NCBI GenBank assembly: GCA_905201685.1
Contig: CAJKOW010000021.1
Span: forward strand, 1-30,286
Source: an uncultured Bacteroides sp.
Lineage (GTDB): Bacteria > Bacteroidota > Bacteroidia > Bacteroidales > Bacteroidaceae
Direction of reading: 5' to 3'
Length of the DNA: 30,286 nt
Part shown: piece by piece, positions 15,483 to 23,271 of the stretch
Numbering within the stretch: the stretch's first letter is position 1
How the letters are laid out: the number at the start of each line of letters is the position of its first letter
The notes under the pieces: model-generated
Database searches by the model: none
The model's input: the letters and a program-made list of their open reading frames with translations, nothing else
Told to the model about the DNA's origin: nothing
Translations under genes and position numbers: made by a program

Positions 15483-17882
15483 TCAGAACTCAAGCGTTAC
15501 ACCCAGTGTAGGCAGCAGGGTGCCGCTTTCCTGTTTCAGATACTTCATTTTGTAACGTTGTTCGGAAGTAGGTGTCGACGGATTCTCTATCACACCCGTG
15601 CTCATGATGACGTCGGGTTGCTTCAGCTTGTTGCCGGTGATGTTCTGGATGTCAAGGTAGAGGCCTAACATACAGCGGCGGAAGTAGAATGACTTATCCA
15701 CACGCACGTCCAGCTGGGCAAACGAGGGCAGCCGTTCGGTGTTGTAGCGGCTGTTGTCGTAGTAGGGTTGTCCTTTGGCATCCCAGGCCTCGACGAGCGA
15801 GGACTTGTCTTCGTCGTAAGGCGTGTAGGGCGAACCACCGATGTAGCTCAGCTTGCCTCCGATGCTCCAGCGGCGAGGCAGGTTGTAGGTGCTGCTTAGG
15901 TTCAGGATGAAGCGGTTGTCCCAGGCCGAGGGAATGTAGGCATCGTTCTGTCCGTTGCGGTATTCGCTTTTGAAGAGGGTGAACGAAGAGACTACATTGA
16001 AGCGACCGGGCACTTGCCAGCGGAACATGGTCTCCACACCATAGGCGCGGCCTTGGGCGGTGGAGGTCAGGGCTTCGTTGCCCACTACACCGTAGTCGTT
16101 GCCCTTGCACAGCAGGGGAATATCGTCGGTCAGCGAATAAGGTATCTGTCCGTAACGCTTGAAGAAGCCTTCGACCGACACCATGAAGCGGTCTTGCAGA
16201 TGCCAGTCTACACCAAGAGCCGTTTCGCCTACCTGCATGTATTTTAATTGCTTGTTGACATAGGCACCGTCGTTGTCTTTATATCCCATCGAGGTGTAGG
16301 GCGGTAACTGGTAGTACAATCCGGCGTTGGCGCTCAGGCTCCATTGGTCGGTCAGGTTGTACGAGGCCGACAGCCGGGGCGAGAACTGCTTCCACAGTTG
16401 TTTCATGTCGCTATTGTAGTTGCTGCCGTCCATGCGCACGCCTGCCGAGAGGGAGAAACGCTTGTCGGGCGTGGTATAGTTGCCGGTGACAAAGGCACCG
16501 AAGCTGAAGATGCGCAGCCAGGTGTCGTATGTCAGCAGCTGTGCGGCGTTGGTGTAGAATCGTTGGCGCGAGTCGTTGCTGTAGGTGATGTGGTTCAGTT
16601 CGGCTCCGGCTTTCAGGGTCCACAGGTTCAGGTTGGTTTGGTTCTCGAAGCGGAGGGTTGTCTTTTGCTCGATGGAACGCAGGCGCAGCGTCAGGTTATC
16701 TTCCGACGAGTTGTCGTTGTTGCGATACTTCAGGTTGCGGTTGTTCAGGTAGTTGTGGCTCAGGGTCAGGGTCTGTACGTGCTGGCCGCTGTAGTGCTTG
16801 TAGGTGGCACCCAGCGTGAAGGTCTCCTGATTGATGGTAGGCAGGTAGCTCAGCAGGTATTCGGCATCCTCGCCTTTCTCGTCGGTATTCAGCTTCATCT
16901 TGTCGATGCCCACCAGACCGAGCAAGGTCAGCTCGTCGTGGTCGGAGAAGCGGGTCTTCACCTTGAACTGTCCGTCGATGAAGTTGGGCAGGAAGGGCAG
17001 CCCCAGCACTTTGAACAGCATTTGCAGGTACGACTGCCGTGCCGAGAAGAGGTAAGTGGTGCGTTTGCTCAGGTGTCCGGCACCGCTGAGCGAGACTTCC
17101 GAGGCACCTAGTGTGGCCTTGAACGTCTGCTTGTCGGGGTTGCCGTCTTTCAGCTGGAAGTCGAGCACCGAACTGAGGGCTCCCGAGCGGTTGGCGGGGA
17201 AAGCACCGGTGTAGAAGGTAATCTCACGTATCAGGTCGGCGTTGACAATGCTGACGGGGCCGCCCGAAGCGCCTTGTGTGGCAAAGTGGTTGATGTTGGG
17301 TATCTCGATGCCGTCCATGTAGAAACGGTTTTCCGAGGGCGAACCGCCTCGCACAATGAGGTCGTTGCGGTAGCCGATAGGCGAGAACGACACACCGGGA
17401 TAGGCACGCACGATGCGCGACACGTCGCGGTTGGCTCCCGGACTTTTCTCAATCTCCTGCAAGCCGATGATGCGCATTCCCACGGGACTTTCGATGCTTT
17501 TGCGGAAGGGCGAGGGTTTGACGACGACGGCATCGAGCAGGTTGGCATCTTCTTCCATCTCGATTTCGACGAAGGGAGTCGATGCCGATACAATGTATTC
17601 GGGGGTAAGCACCGTCAGGTAGCCGATGCACGAAGCTTGCAGGCAGTAGATGCCCGGCGGCACCTGTTCGATGCGGAACATGCCGAGTGAGTCGGTCGAT
17701 GCGCCTTTTCCTGGCAGACCGTTGACGAAGACGTTGGCGTAGGCTACGGGTTGGCGCGAATTCTTGTCGATTACTTTGCCGCTGACGGCATAGGTCACAT
17801 CGCGCTGTACGCGTGCGGATAGCGGACAGCTACATAGGTACAGGCAGGCAAACAGCAGGGAAATCCAAAGGTTCTTGTGCAT
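15483..17882 (-). CDS. TonB-dependent outer-membrane receptor with N-terminal CarboxypepD_reg-like domain
   Basis: Outer-membrane receptor of 799 residues. A signal peptide (about 1-22) is followed by a carboxypeptidase-regulatory-like domain (about 31-105, YAVSGKVIDKNSRQPVAYAN). The plug is at about 115-235 with DLIVRGGSPSENRFYMDGIE, and the 22-strand barrel runs to the terminal LEF. I placed the start at ATG 17882 although the frame is open to 18104, because the signal peptide begins there and a promoter match lies just upstream. There is no SusD-type lipoprotein next to it, so it is not a standard SusCD polysaccharide system. The ligand is unknown. Its neighbours (choloylglycine hydrolase family and symporter family) make a small amphipathic ligand conceivable but do not prove it. 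Confidence 0.92.
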   Translation of the reverse strand: MHKNLWISLLFACLYLCSCPLSARVQRDVTYAVSGKVIDKNSRQPVAYANVFVNGLPGKGASTDSLGMFRIEQVPPGIYCLQASCIGYLTVLTPEYIVSASTPFVEIEMEEDANLLDAVVVKPSPFRKSIESPVGMRIIGLQEIEKSPGANRDVSRIVRAYPGVSFSPIGYRNDLIVRGGSPSENRFYMDGIEIPNINHFATQGASGGPVSIVNADLIREITFYTGAFPANRSGALSSVLDFQLKDGNPDKQTFKATLGASEVSLSGAGHLSKRTTYLFSARQSYLQMLFKVLGLPFLPNFIDGQFKVKTRFSDHDELTLLGLVGIDKMKLNTDEKGEDAEYLLSYLPTINQETFTLGATYKHYSGQHVQTLTLSHNYLNNRNLKYRNNDNSSEDNLTLRLRSIEQKTTLRFENQTNLNLWTLKAGAELNHITYSNDSRQRFYTNAAQLLTYDTWLRIFSFGAFVTGNYTTPDKRFSLSAGVRMDGSNYNSDMKQLWKQFSPRLSASYNLTDQWSLSANAGLYYQLPPYTSMGYKDNDGAYVNKQLKYMQVGETALGVDWHLQDRFMVSVEGFFKRYGQIPYSLTDDIPLLCKGNDYGVVGNEALTSTAQGRAYGVETMFRWQVPGRFNVVSSFTLFKSEYRNGQNDAYIPSAWDNRFILNLSSTYNLPRRWSIGGKLSYIGGSPYTPYDEDKSSLVEAWDAKGQPYYDNSRYNTERLPSFAQLDVRVDKSFYFRRCMLGLYLDIQNITGNKLKQPDVIMSTGVIENPSTPTSEQRYKMKYLKQESGTLLPTLGVTLEF

Positions 17883-17917
17883 AGCATCAGGATTTAATGA
17901 ATACCGTTGAGTTTGTA

Positions 17918-17925
17918 CAAAGATA
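17918..17925 (-). promoter_or_regulatory. -7 element of the TonB-receptor promoter
   Basis: TATCTTTG on the minus strand is an exact TAnnTTTG match 36 bp ahead of the start codon. No TTTG at -33 is seen. The large hairpin at 17969-18007 lies about 45 bp further upstream. Confidence 0.5.
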
Positions 17926-17968
17926 CGAATTTTGTTCCATCCCGCGGTATCGAACTGGGATTTTAACG

Positions 17969-18007
17969 TCAGCACCCCCTTCAGAAGGCCTCTGGAGGGG
18001 GTGCTGA
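17969..18007. repeat. 17-bp inverted repeat forming a large hairpin
   Basis: Arms 17969-17985 and 17991-18007 pair over 17 positions (one G-T) around a 5-base loop AGGCC; the outer part is CAGCACCCCC/GGGGGTGCTG. No T run follows on either strand, so it is not a classic intrinsic terminator. It may still end transcripts of the transporter gene or block readthrough into the receptor promoter. Confidence 0.8.
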
Positions 18008-18010
18008 GCA

Positions 18011-18086
18011 ACACTTGTACGGCTCGTGAGCCACACTTGCACGGCTCGCGAGCAACACAAGTGTGGCTCACGAGCCGTGCAAGTGT
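18011..18086. repeat. 22-bp tandem palindromic units within a 29-bp inverted repeat
   Basis: Three consecutive 22-bp units start at 18011, 18033 and 18055. Each holds a palindromic core of the GGCTCnnGAGC type (the second is the perfect GCTCGCGAGC) next to an ACAC-start segment. The arms 18011-18039 and 18058-18086 form a 29-bp inverted repeat with a single mismatch that would be a G-U pair in RNA, with an 18-base loop. The element lies between the 3' end of the transporter gene (18124) and the receptor promoter. Confidence 0.9.
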
Positions 18087-18123
18087 CCCGGAAACGGGTT
18101 GCAAGCTACGCTTCGGAAGTCCT

Positions 18124-19089
18124 TCAGCCGGCCTGTTCCGCTTCTTCTTTTTTCCGTTTTTTCCAGAGTTGCCAGGAGTTGATGATGTTCTGCCACAACA
18201 CGTACGAACCCGGCCCTACCGACGACAACGGATTCAGGTAAGTGTAGGCCATCCAGATGGCAAGCACGGTGTTCTTCTGTCCCAATGCCTGTCCGCCACT
18301 GATGCGTTCACGGTAGTGTCCGCCTATCCGCTTGCCCAAATAGAACTGCAGGCAGCAAGTTACCAATCCGGCGACGGCTATCAGCACCTCTACAAAGACG
18401 GGCGCGTCGCTATTGACCAATGAGCGTACCGTCTGACCCGAAACGATGGCCAGCGCCACGGCCCACAGGTAGAAGGCTGCATCGCGGCAACCCAGCAGAA
18501 TGTGGTGTACTTTCGGCACGAAAGCCCGCAGAAACCAAGCCAGAAAGAAGGGGCAGAGCAACAGCGGAAACACCTTACCCAATATCTTCAGGAAAGCCGA
18601 AAAGAAGCTGATGTCGGCGTGCGGCTCGACCAGCGGAAAGACCAGCGGCACGGCAATGGCGGCCAGCAGATTGGAGAGCAGCGTGTATGTGGTCAGGCTC
18701 GACGCACTTCCACCCAACTTGCCCGTAATGACGGCGGCGGCAGTGGCCGTGGGGCAGATGAGGCACACCATGGCACCCTCGAACACTTCGCGATAGACTT
18801 CGTCCATCGGGTAGCAGATGAGCAGGGCCGCTACCGCCAGACACGACACCGTCTGAAACAGCAGCAACCATCCGTGCCATGCTTTCGGCTTCAGTTCGTG
18901 AACTTCGACCTTACAGAAAGTAAGTAGCAATTGGGCAAAAATCAGGAAGGGAGTCAGGAAGGCAATCATACCGTTTACCAGCGGTTTGGTGGGGGCAAGC
19001 AGAGGTACCCTGGCAAGGATGAAATACCCTATCGTACCGGCTATCATTGCAACGGGCAATGTCCAGTTCTTTAAAAAGCGGATGATCAT
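18124..19089 (-). CDS. Bile acid:Na+ symporter (BASS)-family transporter
   Basis: Polytopic inner-membrane protein of 321 residues with about ten hydrophobic segments. The segment GGQALGQKNTVLAIWMAYTY near residue 265 matches the conserved broken helix with G-x-K/Q-N-T of the BASS/SBF superfamily, and CPTATAAAVITGKLGG near 120 is the matching first-half crossover motif. Members carry bile acids, pantoate, pyruvate or other organic anions with sodium. The substrate is not predictable here. The frame is open to 19119, but a promoter match overlaps that position (19117-19124), so ATG 19089 (MIIRFLKNW) is the likely start. The C terminus is a charged tail (KKRKKEEAEQ). Confidence 0.82.
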   Translation of the reverse strand: MIIRFLKNWTLPVAMIAGTIGYFILARVPLLAPTKPLVNGMIAFLTPFLIFAQLLLTFCKVEVHELKPKAWHGWLLLFQTVSCLAVAALLICYPMDEVYREVFEGAMVCLICPTATAAAVITGKLGGSASSLTTYTLLSNLLAAIAVPLVFPLVEPHADISFFSAFLKILGKVFPLLLCPFFLAWFLRAFVPKVHHILLGCRDAAFYLWAVALAIVSGQTVRSLVNSDAPVFVEVLIAVAGLVTCCLQFYLGKRIGGHYRERISGGQALGQKNTVLAIWMAYTYLNPLSSVGPGSYVLWQNIINSWQLWKKRKKEEAEQAG

Positions 19090-19116
19090 AGTGTTTACAT
19101 TTCGATTTTCGGACGG

Positions 19117-19124
19117 CAAAATTA
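19117..19124 (-). promoter_or_regulatory. -7 element of the BASS-family gene promoter
   Basis: TAATTTTG on the minus strand fits TAnnTTTG and would start transcription near 19110, which supports the start codon at 19089. Confidence 0.45.
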
Positions 19125-19229
19125 CTGCCTATTTGCGTAAATTGTTCTTTTATACCTGAAAAACTGTGCTAAAAAGCTGTCCTTCTGATAAAACTTAAGC
19201 GAAAGCGTGAGTTTTCTCCAAATTTCCAC

Positions 19230-19237
19230 TACCTTTG
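19230..19237 (+). promoter_or_regulatory. -7 element of the amidase-MCE operon promoter
   Basis: TACCTTTG is identical to the -7 box of the rpsF promoter and lies 17 bp before ATG 19255. This argues for that start rather than the in-frame ATG at 19207. Confidence 0.55.
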
Positions 19238-19254
19238 CAGACGATAGTTTATAT

Positions 19255-20481
19255 ATGAACGCATATCGACGATACATATTATTTATAGGTATTTGCCTAA
19301 GCCTGCTGTTCTCTTCCTTCTGCATCGGCGATGCGGAAGCCAAAGATTTTGTGGTAGTGATTGATGCCGGACACGGTGGTCACGACCCCGGAGCCGTCGG
19401 ACGCATCTCGAAAGAGAAAAATATCAACCTGAACGTAGCCCTCAAGCTGGGCAAGCTGATTCAGAAAAACTGCTCCGACGTCAAAGTAATCTATACCCGC
19501 AACCGTGACGTGTTTATCCCCCTCGACCGCCGTGCCGAGATAGCCAACGATGCCAAGGCCGACCTGTTTATCTCGATACACACCAATGCGCTGGCCAACA
19601 ACCGCACTGCCAAAGGCGCCTCGACGTGGACGCTGGGTTTGGCCAAGTCGGATGCCAATCTGGAAGTGGCCAAGCGCGAAAACTCCGTCATCCTGTACGA
19701 AAGCGACTATCAGACGCGCTATGCGGGCTTCAACCCCAATTCTTCCGAATCGTACATCATCTTCGAGTTCATGCAAGACAAGTATATGTCGCAGAGCGTG
19801 CATCTGGCCTCGCTCGTGCAGAAGCAGTTCCGCAACACCTGCAAGCGCAACGACCGTGGTGTGCACCAGGCAGGTTTCCTTGTACTGAAAGCAAGCGCCA
19901 TGCCCAGTATTCTGGTGGAACTCGGCTTTATCTCCACTCCCGAGGAAGAACGCTACCTGAACTCCGAAGCGGGTACCGCCTCGCTGGCAAACGGAATTTA
20001 TCGTGCCTTCCTTACCTATAAGCGCGAACAGGAAATCCGTCTGAACGGTACATCCGATACCGTCGTGCCCAAGGCCGAACCGCAACCCGAAGCCGAAAAG
20101 CCCGCATTGGACGCGGCAATCGGCCTGAAAGAGAAGGTCGAAGAGCCGGCTCAGCATCGTCCCCGCCCGAAGGAAGCCACGAAGCCCGAACAAACCAAAA
20201 ACGACGGTATTGTGTTTAAGATACAGATACTGACCTCTTCGAAGCTGCTGGACAAGAACGACAAGCGGCTGAAAGGGCTGAAGAACGTAGGCCATTACAA
20301 GGAAAACGGCCTCTATAAATATACGTATGGCGATTCGCCTGACTACAACAAGGTGTTGCGCACCAAGCGTGCCATCACCGCGCAGTTCAAAGACGCCTTC
20401 ATCATCGCCTTCCGCAACGGAGAAAAGATGAACGTCAACACCGCCATCAAGGAGTTCAAGCAAAACAGAAACAAAAAATAA
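19255..20481 (+). CDS. N-acetylmuramoyl-L-alanine amidase with C-terminal SPOR-like domain
   Basis: Periplasmic zinc amidase of 408 residues that cuts the lactyl-peptide bond of peptidoglycan, usually in cell separation. A signal peptide (1-26) ends in GDAEA. The Amidase_3 domain spans about 30-260, with zinc ligands His40 (DAGHGGHDPG) and His109 (SIHTNA), and the catalytic Glu222 (VELGF). A Pro/Glu/Lys-rich linker (about 270-325) leads to a C-terminal domain beginning FKIQILTSS, which resembles SPOR, a domain that binds denuded glycan at division sites. The MCE-protein gene starts 15 bp later, so the two form an operon. This pairing is seen in other Bacteroidetes as I recall. Confidence 0.93.
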   Translation: MNAYRRYILFIGICLSLLFSSFCIGDAEAKDFVVVIDAGHGGHDPGAVGRISKEKNINLNVALKLGKLIQKNCSDVKVIYTRNRDVFIPLDRRAEIANDAKADLFISIHTNALANNRTAKGASTWTLGLAKSDANLEVAKRENSVILYESDYQTRYAGFNPNSSESYIIFEFMQDKYMSQSVHLASLVQKQFRNTCKRNDRGVHQAGFLVLKASAMPSILVELGFISTPEEERYLNSEAGTASLANGIYRAFLTYKREQEIRLNGTSDTVVPKAEPQPEAEKPALDAAIGLKEKVEEPAQHRPRPKEATKPEQTKNDGIVFKIQILTSSKLLDKNDKRLKGLKNVGHYKENGLYKYTYGDSPDYNKVLRTKRAITAQFKDAFIIAFRNGEKMNVNTAIKEFKQNRNKK

Positions 20482-20496
20482 GAAACTACCAAGATC

Positions 20497-21390
20497 ATGA
20501 AGTATATAACGAAAGAAGTCAGAATAGGCATTGCCGGCATTGCCGCGCTTTGCATATTGGTATATGGCATCAATTATCTGAAGGGCATCCACATGTTCAA
20601 GCCCTCGAACTACTTTTATGTACAGTTTCAGAACATCAACGGGCTGACCAAGTCGAGCCCCGTCTTTGCCGACGGTTATCGCGTAGGCATTGTGCGTGAG
20701 TTGTACTACGACTATACACAGTCGGGCAAGGTGGTAGCCGAGATTGACGTGGATCCCGAGTTGCGCATCCCCAAGGGCAGTTCGGCCGAACTGACTTCCG
20801 ATATGTTGGGAGGCATCAAGATGACTTTGCTGCTTGCCAACAACCCGCGCGAACGCCACGAAGTGGGCGATACCATACCCGGCAATCTGAATGGCGGCAT
20901 CATGGATCAGGCTGCAGCCATGGTCCCCCAGATCGAAAAGATGTTGCCGAAGCTCGATTCCATCCTGGCTTCGCTGAATGCGGTACTGGCCGATCCGGCA
21001 CTGCCGGCAACGTTGCACAATGTTCGCGACCTGACGGCCAGCATGGCTGTCACCAGCCGTCATTTGGAAACACTGATGAGCAAAGATATCCCCCAACTGA
21101 CGGGGAAACTGAACACTATTGGCGATAATTTTGCCCAGATCAGTGACAATTTGAAAGGCATCGATTATGCGGCTGCCATGCAGCGGGTCGATTCTACGCT
21201 GGCCAACGTAAAAATGATTACAGACAAGCTGGGGCGTACGGACAACACTGTTGGACTTCTGCTCAACGATCCCACCCTTTACAATAATTTGAGTGCCACC
21301 AGCGCCAATGCAGCCAGCTTGCTGGAAGATTTGAAGTCGCATCCGAAACGCTACGTTCACTTCTCGCTGTTTGGCAAGAAAGACAAGTGA
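20497..21390 (+). CDS. MlaD/MCE-family lipid-transport protein
   Basis: Protein of 297 residues anchored in the inner membrane by one N-terminal helix (about 8-28), with the rest in the periplasm. The single MCE domain (about 36-118) shows the pattern NGLTKSSPVFADGYRVGIV and PKGSSAELTSDMLGG. A long helical C-terminal part (about 130-280) follows, as in proteins whose MCE rings build channels for phospholipid transport between membranes. The ABC permease and ATPase (MlaE, MlaF) are not in this window, so they must lie elsewhere if the protein works as a Mla-type system. It is co-transcribed with the amidase. Confidence 0.92.
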   Translation: MKYITKEVRIGIAGIAALCILVYGINYLKGIHMFKPSNYFYVQFQNINGLTKSSPVFADGYRVGIVRELYYDYTQSGKVVAEIDVDPELRIPKGSSAELTSDMLGGIKMTLLLANNPRERHEVGDTIPGNLNGGIMDQAAAMVPQIEKMLPKLDSILASLNAVLADPALPATLHNVRDLTASMAVTSRHLETLMSKDIPQLTGKLNTIGDNFAQISDNLKGIDYAAAMQRVDSTLANVKMITDKLGRTDNTVGLLLNDPTLYNNLSATSANAASLLEDLKSHPKRYVHFSLFGKKDK

Positions 21391-21743
21391 AAAATAGTCG
21401 CTATATAGATTTTGTCTAAATAGCAACGGTGCCTGCGGAGCAGAAAACAGAAGCTTAGATGTGCCTATAAAAGAACGTCAAACAGTCATTTACGGGTCTT
21501 CTCTCCGTCAGTTGGAAATGTGACATCGAAAGTGTGTAAATGCATTGATTGTCAGAAGTTTGAATAAAAGCAATAGCCTCTATGAAGAGGCTATTTTTAT
21601 GCCTTTGTATAAGTGCCTGAAAGTAAAGAGTTTATTATACGATTGAGAAAAGCAAGAAAAAAGCGATTTGTTTTTCTCGAATAAGATTGCGACTTTTGCA
21701 ATCGTAGAAGTTTCGCTTAATCAATAAATGTTTAGAAGCCGTT
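21391..21743 (+). other. Intergenic region between the MCE gene and dnaA
   Basis: No gene was found. The first 180 bases have no obvious reading frame and run to the terminator at 21572, giving the MCE gene an unusually long 3' tail or leaving space for a small RNA. The remainder is AT-rich and must contain the dnaA promoter, but no clear TAnnTTTG box is present near the dnaA start. Confidence 0.5.
21572..21600 (+). terminator. Intrinsic terminator downstream of the amidase-MCE operon
   Basis: A perfect 10-bp stem AATAGCCTCT/AGAGGCTATT (21572-21581 with 21586-21595) with loop ATGA, followed by TTTAT. It lies 180 bp after the MCE stop codon. Confidence 0.85.
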
Positions 21744-23138
21744 ATGAGTGTAGTTGATCATGTCGGGCTGTGGAACCGCTGTCTTGAAATCATCAGAGAC
21801 AATGTTCCGGAGCAGACTTATAAAACCTGGTTCCTTCCGATTGTCCCGCTGAAATATGAGGACAAGACTTTGGTCGTGCAGGTGCCCAGCCAGTTCTTTT
21901 ACGAGTTTCTGGAAGACAAGTTTGTTGACTTGTTGAGAAAGACGCTGTATAAAGTCATTGGCGAGGGAACAAAGCTGATGTATAATGTGATGGTTGACAG
22001 AAGTTCCCGTCCACCCAAAACGGTGGAACTGGAATCGACGCATCGTACCATTATCCCTCAGAAGCCTGTAGTGAGCAAGCAGATTCCGCAGGCTCCGGTA
22101 TCAGATCTGGATCCGCATCTGAACCCGGAGTACAACTTCGAAACCTTCATCGAGGGAGGAAGCAACAAGCTGTCGCGCAGCGTGGCCGAAGCTGTTGCAC
22201 TCAATCCGGCAAAAACAATCTTCAATCCGTTGTTCTTCTACGGAGCATCGGGTGTGGGCAAAACTCATCTAGCTAATGCCATTGGCACAAAGATTAAGGA
22301 ACTGTACCCTGAAAAGCGTGTTCTCTACGTATCGGCTCACCTGTTTCAGGTGCAATACACCGATTCGGTGCGAAACAATACTACAAACGACTTCATAAAC
22401 TTCTACCAGACAATTGATGTATTGATTATTGATGATATTCAGGAATTTGCCGGCGTCACCAAAACGCAGAACACTTTCTTCCACATCTTCAATCATCTGC
22501 ATCAGAACGGCAAACAATTGATTTTGACTTCGGATAGAGCGCCCGTGTTGTTGCAGGGGATGGAAGAGCGTCTGATCACCCGCTTTAAATGGGGCATGGT
22601 GGCCGAACTGGAAAAACCGACCGTAGAGTTGCGGAAAGATATTCTGCGCAACAAGATTCATCGGGACGGCCTGAAGTTTCCGCCTGAAGTTATCGACTAC
22701 ATTGCAGAGAACGTAAGCGATAGTGTCCGCGATCTGGAAGGAATTGTGATTTCCATCATGGCACACTCTACTATCTATAATAAGGAGATAGACTTGGAGC
22801 TGGCTCAGCGCATCGTTCGCAAGGTGGTGAACTGTGAAAGCAAGGCAGTGACCGTGGACGACATCATAGCAACCGTTTGCCGTCACTTCAATCTGGATGC
22901 TTCGGTGATTCATACCAAGTCCCGAAAGCGTGAAGTGGTGCAGGCACGTCAGATAGCCATGTATCTGGCCAAGAAGAATACGGATTTCTCTACGGCTAAA
23001 ATCGGAACACTGATAGGCAATAAAGATCATGCAACGGTTCTTCATGCTTGTAAGACGGTGAAAGAGCTGACCGAAGTCGATAAGTCGTTCCGCTCGGAAA
23101 TCGACGAAATACAGGCAGAATTGAAACGGGGTAACTGA
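21744..23138 (+). CDS. dnaA: Chromosomal replication initiator protein DnaA
   Basis: AAA+ initiator ATPase of 464 residues that binds DnaA boxes and opens the replication origin. Domain I is at about 1-85 (LWNRCLEIIRDNVPEQTYKTW), with a short linker to about 125. The ATPase has Walker A GASGVGKT at 167-174, Walker B LIIDDIQ with Asp230-231, and sensor regions up to about 345. Domain IV is a DNA-binding helix-turn-helix with the signature DHATVLHACKTV near 432-443. All are complete and the length is normal. It is monocistronic; the next gene is convergent. The usual dnaN and recF neighbours are absent, which is common in Bacteroides. Confidence 0.98.
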   Translation: MSVVDHVGLWNRCLEIIRDNVPEQTYKTWFLPIVPLKYEDKTLVVQVPSQFFYEFLEDKFVDLLRKTLYKVIGEGTKLMYNVMVDRSSRPPKTVELESTHRTIIPQKPVVSKQIPQAPVSDLDPHLNPEYNFETFIEGGSNKLSRSVAEAVALNPAKTIFNPLFFYGASGVGKTHLANAIGTKIKELYPEKRVLYVSAHLFQVQYTDSVRNNTTNDFINFYQTIDVLIIDDIQEFAGVTKTQNTFFHIFNHLHQNGKQLILTSDRAPVLLQGMEERLITRFKWGMVAELEKPTVELRKDILRNKIHRDGLKFPPEVIDYIAENVSDSVRDLEGIVISIMAHSTIYNKEIDLELAQRIVRKVVNCESKAVTVDDIIATVCRHFNLDASVIHTKSRKREVVQARQIAMYLAKKNTDFSTAKIGTLIGNKDHATVLHACKTVKELTEVDKSFRSEIDEIQAELKRGN

Positions 23139-23165
23139 TTTCTGAAGCTTTTCTTGTAATACTGT

Positions 23166-23227
23166 AAATTCCCGCAAATCGCGGCAGGAGCTGCTAAGGC
23201 AGGACTTGTCCGGATGTGCGGGAATTT
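23166..23227. terminator. Structured hairpin between convergent dnaA and nitroreductase genes
   Basis: An 11-bp perfect stem AAATTCCCGCA/TGCGGGAATTT (23166-23176 with 23217-23227) encloses 40 bases that contain a further GCAG-GAG-CTGC hairpin (23184-23194) and a weak GGA/TCC one. It probably ends both genes, although the multi-branched loop is unusual for an intrinsic terminator. Confidence 0.6.
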
Positions 23228-23271
23228 AAGTTATAGGAGTCTTGTGTGGGAGAAGGATGATTCCGGGTGGT

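Noticed and set aside
15693..15701. Isolated DnaA box TTATCCACA, and TGTGGATAA at 26877-26885
   Set aside because: Both are single matches lying in or at the end of coding sequence, expected by chance in 30 kb.
18011..18104. Extending the TonB-receptor N terminus to 18104
   Set aside because: The extension would translate the inverted repeat and lies upstream of both the signal peptide and the promoter match at 17918-17925.
19297..21426. A 709-codon open frame antisense to the amidase and MCE genes
   Set aside because: It spans two well-defined genes and their gap, with no recognisable domain, and is explained by codon bias on the coding strand.
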